DNA of 10,077 nt from Candidatus Shapirobacteria bacterium UBA4062 (lineage in GTDB: Bacteria > Patescibacteriota > Microgenomatia > UBA12405): the NCBI GenBank assembly GCA_002382075.1, contig DFZG01000003.1, forward strand, positions 1 to 10,077. Reading direction: 5' to 3'. Under the pieces are notes generated by a model. The model did no database searches, was not told where the DNA came from, and saw only the letters and a program-made list of their open reading frames with translations. How positions within the stretch are numbered: the first letter of the stretch is position 1; each line of letters begins with the position of its first letter. A program made the position numbers and the translations under genes. Below, in pieces: positions 1 through 6,844 of the stretch.

Positions 1-2043
1 GGTAAATGTCCTGTTTGTGGCATGGATTTGGTCGCTAAGAATGATTCCAACGGAAAACTCATGGAACATGATCATTCCGGCATGATGGCCAGTCCCGGAG
101 CTGCGGCAGATTTCTTACACCGTTTTTATATTGTTACCGCTTTACTTATCCCGCTGGTGCTATTTTCCGCTCCGGCAGTGAAATTCTTGGGAATGCCTGA
201 CTTTATTGGAAGGACATACTTAGAGTTTGGAATTGCCACTGTCATTTTTTATTTTGGAATAGTTTTCTTTAAACATGCCAAAATGGAAATTCAAATGCGT
301 CAGTATGGCATGATGACATTGGTGTCTCTGGGTGTTGGCGCCGGATACCTCTTCTCTGTTTTGTCTACTTTCATCCCTGCCATTGACACTGAGTTTTATT
401 TGGAAATTTCTACTTTAATCTGGGTGCTGTTGTTTGGCCACTTTTTGGAAGCCAAGTCAGCCACAGCCGCCGGAGATGCACTCCAGGAAGTGGCAAAGCT
501 GTTACCAAAAGAAGCCCACCTTAAAACAAAAACCGGTACAACTGAGGTTGATATCAGCTCACTAAAAGAAGGCGATATTGTCTTGGTCAAACCGGGGGAA
601 AAAGTCCCGGCCGATGGAGAGATTATTAAAGGTAGCGGCAATTTTAACGAATCACATATTACCGGTGAATCAAAACCGGTGGAAAAAACAATGGGGATGG
701 AGGTAGTTGCCGGAGCTATTAGTTTAGACGGATCGGTAGAAGTTAAATTATTACGAGTCGGCGACTCATCAACTATCGGTCAAATACAAAAACTGATTAC
801 TTCTGCCAAACAAACCAAGCCGTCCGCTCAAAAACTGGCCGATCGGGCTTCAAAATGGCTCACATTTTCGGCTCTTTCAGTCTCAATTTTTACCCTGTTT
901 TTTTGGTCATTGGTAGCTGGACAACCACTGGTTTTTGCATCGACTTTAGCCATAACGGTACTGGTTATTGCCTGCCCCCATGCACTTGGATTGGCCATTC
1001 CTACGGTTTCAACCATCGCCACTAAATTAGCTGTAAACAACGGCGTCTTTATTAAAGACATGGCTAAAATTGAAATTGTTAAAGGAGCTGATTATGTGGT
1101 CTTTGATAAAACCGGAACCCTTACCAAGGGTAACTTTGGAGTTACTGACATTGAAGTTTTAAATGGAGACCGAAATACTCTTTTATCGATAGTAGGCAGT
1201 TTAGAAAGTCAATCGTCCCATGTCATCGGTATGGCCATAGTGTCATTTTTAAAAGATAAGAAAATCAGTCTTAAAGAGGTAACTAATGTTAAGAATTTAG
1301 CTGGTTTGGGTATTGAAGGAACAGTTGACGGAAAGAAATATTCCGTTGGCAATCAACGTCTGATGGAATTTAAAAAATTACTTACGCCTCAAGCATCAAA
1401 AATCTTAGAACGGTTAGCACAGGACGGGAAAACCCCTGTATTTGTAGCCTCAGAAAATCAAATTATGGGTATTCTAGGCTTGAGTGACCAAGTTAAAGAT
1501 GAGTCAAAACAAGCCGTGAATGAATTGCATAAATTGGGTTTGAAAGTGGCGATGCTTACCGGTGACACTAAGGCTGCTGCAAAGCCAATTGCCAAAGAGT
1601 TAGGTATCGATACTGTTTTTGCTGAAGTTTTACCGGAAGATAAATACAAGCACATTAAGGAACTGCAAGATCAAGGCAATATTGTGATCATGGCCGGTGA
1701 TGGTGTAAATGACGCTCCGGCATTAACACAGGCCAATGTCGGTGTGGCTATTGGTGCCGGAACGGATGTGGCAGTTGAGGCTGGAGATATTGTGTTAACA
1801 CAAAGCAACCCGCAAGACATTGTTCGACTTATTATCCTATCGAAAAAAGTTTATCGTAAAATGGTTGAAAATCTGTTTTGGGCGGTAGGTTACAACGTAT
1901 TAGCAATCCCAGCAGCTGCCGGATTGTTTATACCACTGGGATTTAGACTTACCCCGGCTGTCGGAGCATTATTGATGAGTTTGTCGAGTGTTATTGTCGT
2001 GATCAACGCCATGACTTTAAGAAGCACCAAATTAGAGATCTAA
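1..2043 (+). CDS. copB: CopB-type (P1B-3) copper/silver-translocating P-type ATPase, 5' partial
   Basis: Membrane pump that uses ATP to export a soft metal ion, probably copper or silver. The frame is open from base 1, and the first codons read GKCPVCGMDLV, the end of the CxxC heavy-metal-binding domain usual at the N terminus of CopB proteins. The ATG at 22 is therefore internal and the true start lies upstream. Counting from that ATG: four hydrophobic segments at about 35-143, actuator motif TGES at 214-217, transmembrane metal motif CPH at 318-320 (CPH rather than CPC marks the CopB subgroup), phosphorylation motif DKTGT at 362-366, and hinge GDGVND at 559-564. The last two membrane helices carry the CopB-like YNVLAIPAAAG and MSLSSVIVVINA signatures. 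The N-domain HP dipeptide is replaced by H400-V401. Family is certain; the transported ion is inferred. Confidence 0.95.
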   Translation, partial: GKCPVCGMDLVAKNDSNGKLMEHDHSGMMASPGAAADFLHRFYIVTALLIPLVLFSAPAVKFLGMPDFIGRTYLEFGIATVIFYFGIVFFKHAKMEIQMRQYGMMTLVSLGVGAGYLFSVLSTFIPAIDTEFYLEISTLIWVLLFGHFLEAKSATAAGDALQEVAKLLPKEAHLKTKTGTTEVDISSLKEGDIVLVKPGEKVPADGEIIKGSGNFNESHITGESKPVEKTMGMEVVAGAISLDGSVEVKLLRVGDSSTIGQIQKLITSAKQTKPSAQKLADRASKWLTFSALSVSIFTLFFWSLVAGQPLVFASTLAITVLVIACPHALGLAIPTVSTIATKLAVNNGVFIKDMAKIEIVKGADYVVFDKTGTLTKGNFGVTDIEVLNGDRNTLLSIVGSLESQSSHVIGMAIVSFLKDKKISLKEVTNVKNLAGLGIEGTVDGKKYSVGNQRLMEFKKLLTPQASKILERLAQDGKTPVFVASENQIMGILGLSDQVKDESKQAVNELHKLGLKVAMLTGDTKAAAKPIAKELGIDTVFAEVLPEDKYKHIKELQDQGNIVIMAGDGVNDAPALTQANVGVAIGAGTDVAVEAGDIVLTQSNPQDIVRLIILSKKVYRKMVENLFWAVGYNVLAIPAAAGLFIPLGFRLTPAVGALLMSLSSVIVVINAMTLRSTKLEI

Positions 2044-2286
2044 TAAAAATGACACGGTATCTTAAGGATAAATGAGTTTTACTCTCTAACCTTGGTCTTA
2101 ATAATGCCTTAACTGTTGCGAAATATATTCGAAGTAATCAAAAATTACCAGTAACAAAAAGAGTATAAATTATAGTCCTAAAAATAACTAATCATGAGTG
2201 TCAATTTTTGTCCCAACCTGTTGGTTAATATTCTCTAAATTCAACATTTTTCACTGAAATAGCCTGTAACACTGAGAAAAGTTCAA
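2044..2286. other. Convergent intergenic gap without a recognised gene
   Basis: This 243 bp gap separates the 3' ends of copB and the patatin gene, so a bidirectional terminator would be expected. I see only weak inverted repeats: GAGT-ttt-ACTC near 2074-2084 and CCAA-cctg-TTGG at 2213-2224. Neither is followed by a convincing T-run. A short open stretch of about 30 codons (2076-2168) has no start codon of its own. No tRNA or other RNA gene was recognised. Confidence 0.5.
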
Positions 2287-3084
2287 TTATGATATTGATA
2301 TGTTTAGAGCGGTTTGTTTAGTAAAATGGCTGTCCATCATCGCTTGGTATCCCAAATCGATTAATTTTTGATAATTTCTCTTTCTAAAATCTAAAATAAA
2401 AATATCATTGTCAGCTAGGTTCAAATAGGTTATTTTTTGATTTTTCAATTTTTTAATCTCTTCCTGCCCGATACGAAGTTGCATAAAAGCAACTGAGCTA
2501 TAAAGTACGTCGGGCGCAGAAGCGTTATTGTCGATTTTTTTAATTGGCCCAGTGATATCCGAAACTATAATGTTATTGGTGTCTTTAATTAATGGCACTG
2601 GTAAGTTGTTTATCACTCCGCCATCAATTAGATATCTTTCACCAATTTTTACCGGTGGAAACACTCCGGGAATCGAAATAGCAGCCAATAGACCAGGAAA
2701 AAGATCTCCTTGGTTAAAAATCACTTCTTCTTTTTGATTGATATCAGTTGTATTAAACGAAAAGGGAATCTTTAATTGAGAAAAATCTGTTACTGGTATG
2801 AAACTTTTCAGCAATGGCTCAATTCCCCGGGTTGAGCTTTTTCCTGTTCCGAAAGCACTGGTTTTTAACATCTTCAGATAATCGAGTTCTGAAACCAATT
2901 TTTCCAAATCAATTTGCGGATTAGCCGCATATATTGTTCCGATTATTGCTCCAATCGAAGTTCCGGTTATTTTATCTATTTTTATCCCTAGTTCCTGAAT
3001 TGCCTTAATCACCCCAACATGAAAAAAGCCTCTGGCACCGCCACCACCAAGCACCAACCCAATATTTTTTTTGATAGATAGCAC
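2287..3084 (-). CDS. Patatin-like phospholipase (RssA/NTE family)
   Basis: Predicted serine acyl hydrolase acting on membrane lipids or lysophospholipids through a Ser-Asp dyad. All core patatin motifs are present in the 265-residue protein: the glycine-rich oxyanion loop GGGGARG at 13-19, the nucleophile elbow GTSIG with Ser43, and the DGG motif with catalytic Asp154. The PGVFPPV and DGGVINNLPV segments are typical of bacterial RssA-like proteins. Length is normal for a stand-alone patatin domain. No signal peptide is evident, so it is probably cytoplasmic or membrane-associated. The chosen start is a GTG giving MLSIKKNIGLVLGGG; no Shine-Dalgarno site precedes it, but a TATACT box sits 6 bp upstream. 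It is the last gene of the minus-strand run and may be co-transcribed with the glycosyltransferase genes or have its own promoter. Family is confident; the natural substrate is unknown. Confidence 0.9.
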   Translation of the reverse strand: MLSIKKNIGLVLGGGGARGFFHVGVIKAIQELGIKIDKITGTSIGAIIGTIYAANPQIDLEKLVSELDYLKMLKTSAFGTGKSSTRGIEPLLKSFIPVTDFSQLKIPFSFNTTDINQKEEVIFNQGDLFPGLLAAISIPGVFPPVKIGERYLIDGGVINNLPVPLIKDTNNIIVSDITGPIKKIDNNASAPDVLYSSVAFMQLRIGQEEIKKLKNQKITYLNLADNDIFILDFRKRNYQKLIDLGYQAMMDSHFTKQTALNISIS

Positions 3085-3090
3085 CGCTAA

Positions 3091-3096
3091 AGTATA
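3091..3096 (-). promoter_or_regulatory. Possible -10 box for a leaderless patatin transcript
   Basis: On the minus strand TATACT (5/6 match to TATAAT) ends 6 bp before the GTG start of the patatin gene. Transcription from it would begin at or next to the start codon, giving a leaderless mRNA, which would fit the missing Shine-Dalgarno site. Only a poor -35 candidate (TTAGTT, about 18 bp upstream) is visible, and AT-rich DNA produces such boxes by chance. Confidence 0.3.
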
Positions 3097-3116
3097 TCTA
3101 ATTTAAAGAACAAAAA

Positions 3117-3352
3117 CTAAAATGTATCTTTAATGGTTTTAGACATAGTCGTAAACACAAGTTTAAGCCGATCAAAAAAACTTTGATTGTCTTTTTCCTC
3201 TTCAATAGCGGCCAATTTTGCCTTTTTGTCCACTTTAATCTCTTGAGTCCGTAAAACCACTTGTAAACTATGAAGAACAACGTTTTTCTTGACAAATCAA
3301 ATCCCATGTGCCTTCGAATTAGCGGTAAGTTAGTTAAAAGCTTTTCCACCAC
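3117..3352 (-). pseudogene. Small hypothetical ORF apparently split by a frameshift
   Basis: Two overlapping minus-strand frames share protein-like character here. The upstream frame begins with GTG at 3352 (MVEKLLTNLPLIRRHMG...) and overlaps the end of the neighbouring glycosyltransferase. The other frame ends with TAG at 3119-3117 and reads as a charged segment (RTQEIKVDKKAKLAAIEEE) followed by FFDRLKLVFTTMSKTIKDTF. Adding one A to the run of five A's near 3284 (minus-strand context AGAAAAACG) joins them into about 78 residues. As written, the downstream frame has no start except a GTG at 3260, which would give 47 residues. A homopolymer indel, real or from sequencing, is the simplest reading; a canonical -1 slippery heptamer is not present in the right phase. 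I do not recognise the family. The alternative is a genuine 47-residue protein or non-coding spacer. Confidence 0.4.
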
Positions 3353-4128
3353 CCCTGAGCCATTTTTATATAATTCAAAACATATTTTTCCAAAAATCGT
3401 CTGACATTTTTATTTGCGATCTCTTTAATTTTATTTTTTAGCTCTTTAAGATTAGTGACCTTAGCAATCTGGCCAATAATTTGATAGTCTCTTGGCAGCA
3501 AACCTTCCCTTCGACCTATTTCCTGAGCAATCTCTACAGCTTCACCAAGATATTCCTTAAAAGCATTTGTTGAATTACGCTTCTCATATTTATAAAGACC
3601 TCTTAACTGTTTAAGTGGGACTTTTTTTGTTTGATCTTCGGGAAAAAGGCCATTTAAAAATATTTCTACTCCAAATTTAGTTTTAGCCATTTTATCAAGA
3701 TGGGGAGTTAAATCTTTTTTGTAATATGCCCGCTCACCTGTCAGATTGGAAAAGGGATCAGGCATCCACCCGCTTGATGGATATCCCAAAACCGCTCTAA
3801 ATTTACTTTCTAAAACCGGTTCCAAAAGATCCTTTAAGTGGACATTGGAGAGGTTAGTTAAATCTGCATCAATAAAAGTGATCACCTCACCCTTAGCTTT
3901 TTTAATGCCCTCAACTAAGGCGTAACTTTTGCCTCTGTTTTTCTCAAAATCAATTAATTGAATACTATGGTTAAACTTTTTTAGAATTTCTAAACTTTTA
4001 TCAGTTGATCCGTCATTTATGCATATAACCTCATTAATCAAGGGATTTTTTAATAGAACTTCAATAACGCCAGCGACAGTCTTTTCCTCATTAAAAACCG
4101 GAACTATAGCTGAAACAAATTTTTTCAT
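3334..4128 (-). CDS. GT-A fold family 2 glycosyltransferase
   Basis: Transfers a sugar from a nucleotide-sugar donor to an acceptor that cannot be named from sequence. The 264-residue protein opens with the GT2 strand VSAIVPVFNEE, followed by the nucleotide-binding INDGSTD at 37-43 and the metal-binding DAD at 87-89. The NLTGERA segment at 128-134 occupies the acceptor-loop position and recalls polyprenyl-phosphate glycosyltransferases and glucosyl-3-phosphoglycerate-synthase-like enzymes. The C-terminal 80 residues are helical and lysine-rich, with no clear transmembrane helix. Its ATG overlaps the methyltransferase stop codon by 4 bp (ATGA), and an AAGGA site lies 6 bp upstream, so translational coupling is likely. 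It lies in an operon with another GT2 enzyme and a methyltransferase, which suggests synthesis of a surface glycan or glycolipid. Family is certain; specificity is unknown. Confidence 0.88.
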   Translation of the reverse strand: MKKFVSAIVPVFNEEKTVAGVIEVLLKNPLINEVICINDGSTDKSLEILKKFNHSIQLIDFEKNRGKSYALVEGIKKAKGEVITFIDADLTNLSNVHLKDLLEPVLESKFRAVLGYPSSGWMPDPFSNLTGERAYYKKDLTPHLDKMAKTKFGVEIFLNGLFPEDQTKKVPLKQLRGLYKYEKRNSTNAFKEYLGEAVEIAQEIGRREGLLPRDYQIIGQIAKVTNLKELKNKIKEIANKNVRRFLEKYVLNYIKMAQGWWKSF

Positions 4129-4757
4129 TTTGTATCCTTAAAAAAGACAGTAATAATATCTTCCCCAAAATCTTTGACTTCCCTTTTAATTGATGGGGGA
4201 ATGACCTCAAAACCATGTTCAATTTGATCAAGAAGTTGATGGCGGGTGGAAAAATATTCAACCTTAAAATCACCAGTACCGTCTTTTTCACTCCATTCTG
4301 CTAAACGTCTTTTTAAGGAATATATCAAACCACTACCAGTTTCCTCTTTTTTTCCGGGTTCACAAATAATAAACACTCTTTTGGTTGCAGAAAAACAATT
4401 TTTAATAAACCTCTTTCTTTCCTCTGGTTTTAAGTGATGAAGGATATCACAAGCAATAACTACGTCTGCCGGACAATAACAGCTTGGTTCAAGAACATTA
4501 CCCAGACGAACATTTAAACCTTTTTCCAGAGCATAACTAAGAAATTCTTCATTAGTGTCAAAACCACTATAAAGGAATCCTTTAGGTAGAAAATTTGCCA
4601 ATATTGCTGGCCCACAGGCTGGCTCCAAAACTAAATCGCCCTTCTTGGCGAAGCTGGCCATATATTGATATCGTTTAGCAAAATTAGTTCCATGAATCCA
4701 ATTAAGACCCCAAATATATAGCTGGGGATGTTTATAAAAAATGCTTTTTTTAGTCAT
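4125..4757 (-). CDS. Class I SAM-dependent methyltransferase
   Basis: Methylates an unknown acceptor using S-adenosylmethionine. In the 210-residue protein, motif I is LVLEPACGPA at about 42-51, with the acidic-x-x-C-G pattern of the Rossmann glycine loop. The acidic end of strand 2 is GFDTNE at 65-70, and motif IV/post is DVVIACDILHHL at 98-109, resembling small-molecule and lipid methyltransferases of the UbiE/Methyltransf_11 type. There is no signal peptide or membrane helix. Its ATG follows the stop codon of the uppS remnant with no gap, and a perfect AAAGGAGGT ribosome site lies 11 bp upstream inside that remnant. Lying between two glycosyltransferases, it may methylate a sugar or a lipid-linked intermediate, but that is inferred from context alone. 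Confidence 0.88.
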   Translation of the reverse strand: MTKKSIFYKHPQLYIWGLNWIHGTNFAKRYQYMASFAKKGDLVLEPACGPAILANFLPKGFLYSGFDTNEEFLSYALEKGLNVRLGNVLEPSCYCPADVVIACDILHHLKPEERKRFIKNCFSATKRVFIICEPGKKEETGSGLIYSLKRRLAEWSEKDGTGDFKVEYFSTRHQLLDQIEHGFEVIPPSIKREVKDFGEDIITVFFKDTK

Positions 4758-5057
4758 TTATTTTCCCAACCTCCTTTGACGACTTTGAAATTCTAAAATG
4801 GCAATATCCAATTGGGTTTTATCAAAGTCTGGCCAATAAACTTTAGGAAAATACAATTCCGAGTAAATCGCTTGCCAGGGAAGGAAATTGGATAAACGTT
4901 GTTCACCCGATGTCCTGATAATAAAATCAGGGTCAGGTTGACCAGCCGTATCTAGATTTTGACTTATTAATTCCTCGGTAATTTCTTCATCTCTACCTCC
5001 ATAGCTTAAGGCAACATTAACGATCATTTTTTGATTATTTTTTGCTCGGATATCCAA
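4758..5057 (-). pseudogene. uppS: Undecaprenyl diphosphate synthase, C-terminal remnant with an internal deletion
   Basis: Intact UppS, about 230-250 residues, condenses isopentenyl diphosphates into the C55 lipid carrier for cell-wall glycans. Here only the C-terminal part survives, at most 99 residues from a TTG at 5057; an in-frame ATG at 5027 is the other possible start. Present are the substrate-binding residues R48, R54, S56 and E67 in [11 protein letters not shown]...SELYF, and the WPDF motif, matching E. coli R194, R200, S202 and E213 as I recall that sequence, at a constant offset of 146. The upstream YGGR block aligns at an offset of 126, so about 20 residues are missing between YGGRDE and EITEEL. 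The N-terminal half, with the catalytic Asp and phosphate-binding loop, is absent; its place is taken by the upstream glycosyltransferase gene, which overlaps by 23 bp. It is probably inactive, though the frame is intact. Confidence 0.8.
4769..4777 (-). promoter_or_regulatory. Strong Shine-Dalgarno site for the methyltransferase
   Basis: The minus strand reads AAAGGAGGT, with 11 bp to the methyltransferase ATG at 4757. It lies inside the last codons of the uppS remnant (QRRLGK). It is the only full consensus ribosome site I noticed in the window; most genes here have none. It may explain why the 3' end of a broken uppS has been kept. Confidence 0.65.
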
Positions 5058-5739
5058 ACTTATAATTGAAAATATTTGAATATATTGGTCCTAATAAAAC
5101 CAAATGTGCCTCAGCTGCCAGATATTTTGCAGAAATATTTAAACGGCCGTCCTTGTCTAATCTTCGGACCGACACTGGTATTCGGACATTTTGAAGAAAG
5201 CCAAAATTAGCGATTTTACTGGCTCTTAAAACATAGTCATGATCCTCTGCCAATTTTATTTTCTCGTTAAAGCCACCTATCGTCTGATGAATTTCTTTTT
5301 TAACAAAAATACAAAACCCTGGTGCATGAGGAAAAAACTTTTGAGTCGCTTCCATATACCAATTCACCGTACTATGCAGTAATTTATCAATTTTTCTATC
5401 ACTTAGAGGTTTTACTAAACAAGATGCCACCGCAAAATCTTGTTTTTTTATTTCTTTTATCGCTTTTTCTAGAAAATCGGACGGTAATATCACATCAGCA
5501 TCTAAAAAAAGAAACCACTTACCCTTGGCAAATTTAGCCCCATTATTACGTCCACCGGCCGGCATTCCACCTGGAACTACTTTTGCTCCTGATTTTAAAG
5601 CGATTAAACGGGTAGTATCAATCGAATTGTTATCGGCTACTATTATTTCAAAATCCTTAAAAGTCTGCTCTTTAAGCGATTTTAAAAGGTAAGGCAGAAA
5701 TTTTTCTTCATTGAAAGTCGGAATTATAATACTAAGCAT
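5035..5739 (-). CDS. Family 2 glycosyltransferase (GT-A fold)
   Basis: Sugar transferase of 234 residues. It starts with the GT2 strand [11 protein letters not shown], then the nucleotide-binding ADNNSID at 35-41 and the DAD metal site at 80-82. It continues with the [10 protein letters not shown] acceptor-region segment at 140-149, the [15 protein letters not shown] block with catalytic-base region ED at 165-166, and RRLDKDGR at 192-199, a typical arrangement for compact bacterial GT2 enzymes. The C terminus is moderately hydrophobic ([15 protein letters not shown]) and may touch the membrane, but no full transmembrane helix is clear. It begins 11 bp after the TetR stop, without a Shine-Dalgarno site, and its 3' end overlaps the uppS remnant. 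A role in surface glycan or glycolipid assembly is inferred from neighbours. Donor and acceptor cannot be predicted. Confidence 0.9.
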   Translation of the reverse strand: MLSIIIPTFNEEKFLPYLLKSLKEQTFKDFEIIVADNNSIDTTRLIALKSGAKVVPGGMPAGGRNNGAKFAKGKWFLFLDADVILPSDFLEKAIKEIKKQDFAVASCLVKPLSDRKIDKLLHSTVNWYMEATQKFFPHAPGFCIFVKKEIHQTIGGFNEKIKLAEDHDYVLRASKIANFGFLQNVRIPVSVRRLDKDGRLNISAKYLAAEAHLVLLGPIYSNIFNYKFGYPSKK

Positions 5740-5750
5740 AAATTTTTAAA

Positions 5751-6341
5751 TTATTGGAATAATAGGGTAATAATTTGATTAGATACTTTGCCTGAATCCA
5801 TTCTTTTATTAAGAAAAGAATATTCCAGAAGTAATCCATCCATCATGCTGGTAAGTAGTGAGGTTAATAGCTTGCTATCATTTTTTTTAGTCAATTTTTT
5901 ACTGATCGATACCTCCTCAATTACTGGCTGGATTAAACTAATGACCCGTTCTCTTAACTGAATAATATGTTTTGTTATTTGGGAATCAGCTGAAGACAAC
6001 TTAAATACGAAAACTTTAACTAAATTTTTTTCTTTAAAACCAAAATCTAAGTAATTTTTGATTAGTCGAGATAACTTTTTGTCGACTGTCGTTTCCTTTA
6101 ATTCCACGGTGATTGCTGAACTTAAATCATCAAAAACACCTTCGAGTACTTGTTCGTAAATTTCCGCCTTACCAGTAAAATGATAATAAAGTGCCGCTTT
6201 GGTTATATTTAGTTTTTTAGCAATATCACTCATGGACACACCTAGATAACTGTATTCGGAGAAAAACCAACGGGCGGTGTCAATAATATATTTTTTGGTA
6301 TTTTGAACTACTCCTTCAGATTGTATTGTGGTTGCTTGCAT
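5751..6341 (-). CDS. TetR/AcrR family transcriptional regulator (leader of the glycosyltransferase operon)
   Basis: DNA-binding repressor-type protein of 196 residues. The N-terminal helix-turn-helix is at about 35-55 (VSMSDIAKKLNITKAALYYHF), the standard TetR signature; the rest is an all-helical ligand and dimerisation domain that shows no specific family. The 10-residue stretch ITKAALYYHF at 46-55 is identical to that of the second TetR at 6874-7485, and the C-terminal halves also align loosely (NYLDFGFKE against TFLDFKISH), so the two are paralogues. It starts at an ATG with no Shine-Dalgarno site; an 18 bp palindrome lies 24 bp upstream, suggesting autoregulation. The glycosyltransferase gene follows after 11 bp, so the whole minus-strand run is probably under its control. 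Inducer unknown. Confidence 0.93.
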   Translation of the reverse strand: MQATTIQSEGVVQNTKKYIIDTARWFFSEYSYLGVSMSDIAKKLNITKAALYYHFTGKAEIYEQVLEGVFDDLSSAITVELKETTVDKKLSRLIKNYLDFGFKEKNLVKVFVFKLSSADSQITKHIIQLRERVISLIQPVIEEVSISKKLTKKNDSKLLTSLLTSMMDGLLLEYSFLNKRMDSGKVSNQIITLLFQ

Positions 6342-6364
6342 AGTTTTTTAATATTCTATTTTTT

Positions 6365-6382
6365 ACTTACCGCTGGGTAAGT
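6365..6382. promoter_or_regulatory. Palindromic TetR operator upstream of the left-hand TetR
   Basis: Perfect 7 bp inverted repeat ACTTACC-gctg-GGTAAGT, 18 bp in all, lying 23 bp upstream of the TetR coding region. Size and position are typical for an autoregulating TetR. Its left half ACTTACCG recurs at 6842-6849 in front of the paralogous TetR. Binding is inferred, not shown. Confidence 0.75.
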
Positions 6383-6389
6383 TGTTGTT

Positions 6390-6418
6390 AGGTTATCAGA
6401 AGGGCAAATGCATGTCAA
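6390..6418 (-). promoter_or_regulatory. Candidate promoter for the TetR-glycosyltransferase operon
   Basis: On the minus strand TTGACA (6418-6413, perfect -35) is followed after 17 bp by TAACCT (6395-6390, a weak -10). Transcription would begin at the edge of the 6365-6382 palindrome, so a bound TetR would block it. An alternative -10, TAGAAT at 6358-6353, matches better but pairs only with a poor -35 inside the palindrome; it would give a 5' leader of only a few bases. In either case the palindrome is placed to repress. Confidence 0.5.
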
Positions 6419-6422
6419 ATAT

Positions 6423-6791
6423 TTAAGTTTTAATCGTTAGTTGTTTATTGTGCAGTATAGATTTTGTCTTTATTGCCGACATTATTTGAATTCTATCCTC
6501 AGCTGATCCAGCCTTAAGTACATGGAGTAAATATTCTTTAGCAGTGTCCCGATCTAGTGGAATTTTCTGAGGATAATCGAATTGGTTTAGATTTCCGGCA
6601 AGGAATTCTTGGTGGAGTACTTCGCCTCTCAGCGAGTGAAATCTTTCAATTTCTTCTTTTAATTGAGTGGTTAAAAGTTTTTCATCTAGTTTTATTTCAC
6701 CAATGTGAGCAATTAATTGTTGGATCAGATTTTCTTTACTAATATATGGCTCGTCGCAGTCATAATCTACATGTCTGTCAAGTATTTTCAA
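6423..6791 (-). pseudogene. C-terminal fragment resembling a large serine recombinase
   Basis: A 122-residue product (from a TTG at 6791) that resembles the part of Patescibacteria-type serine site-specific recombinases that follows the zinc ribbon. The segment DCDEPYISKENLIQQL at about 11-26 looks like the end of the ribbon and the start of the coiled-coil arm. LDEKLLTTQLKEEIERFHSLRGEVL at 35-59 is a charged helix, and the tail LLHVLKAGSAEDRIQIMSAIKTKSILHNKQLTI matches the usual 'Y(A)xxxLxEGxxEEKRELLxxLKxxLxLxNKxI' pattern that I recall for such proteins. The catalytic Ser domain and the DNA-binding recombinase domain are missing. The frame stays open back to 6827 but adds no recognisable motif. 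I read it as a decayed mobile-element gene; a stand-alone small protein is possible. The assignment is from memory of family patterns, not from a search. Confidence 0.5.
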
Positions 6792-6816
6792 TAAAAATAT
6801 CTCATTTTTAGATTTC

Positions 6817-6844
6817 TTGACACTAAGTTATATTGTTATATACT
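6817..6844 (+). promoter_or_regulatory. Promoter of the TetR-ABC exporter operon
   Basis: Perfect -35 TTGACA at 6817-6822, 16 bp spacer, and -10 TATACT at 6839-6844 (5/6). Transcription would begin near 6851, about 23 bp before the TetR ATG at 6874. No Shine-Dalgarno site follows. The spacer and -10 also contain a bulged inverted repeat (AAGT-TATA ... TATA-t-ACTT, 6825-6845). This is the best promoter in the window. Confidence 0.7.

Noticed and set aside
396..1655. Open frames on the minus strand inside copB
   Set aside because: They are antisense to a gene with all P1B-ATPase motifs, have no recognisable domains, and follow from its codon pattern.
2049..2168. ATG-initiated frame MTRYLKDK, an in-frame TGA at 2073-2075, then about 30 protein-like codons (SNLGLNNALTVAKYIRSNQK)
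   Set aside because: It needs TGA readthrough, while TGA is a genuine stop for the methyltransferase in this window. No family was recognised, and an open run of this length is expected by chance. It could still be a small gene remnant.
2213..2224. CCAACCTGTTGG inverted repeat as a bidirectional terminator
   Set aside because: Its stem is only 4-5 bp and no adequate T-run follows on either strand.
3321..3330. AGCGGTAAGT, identical to one half of the TetR palindrome at 6365-6382
   Set aside because: The other half-site is missing and it lies within a likely coding stretch far from any promoter, so it is probably chance.
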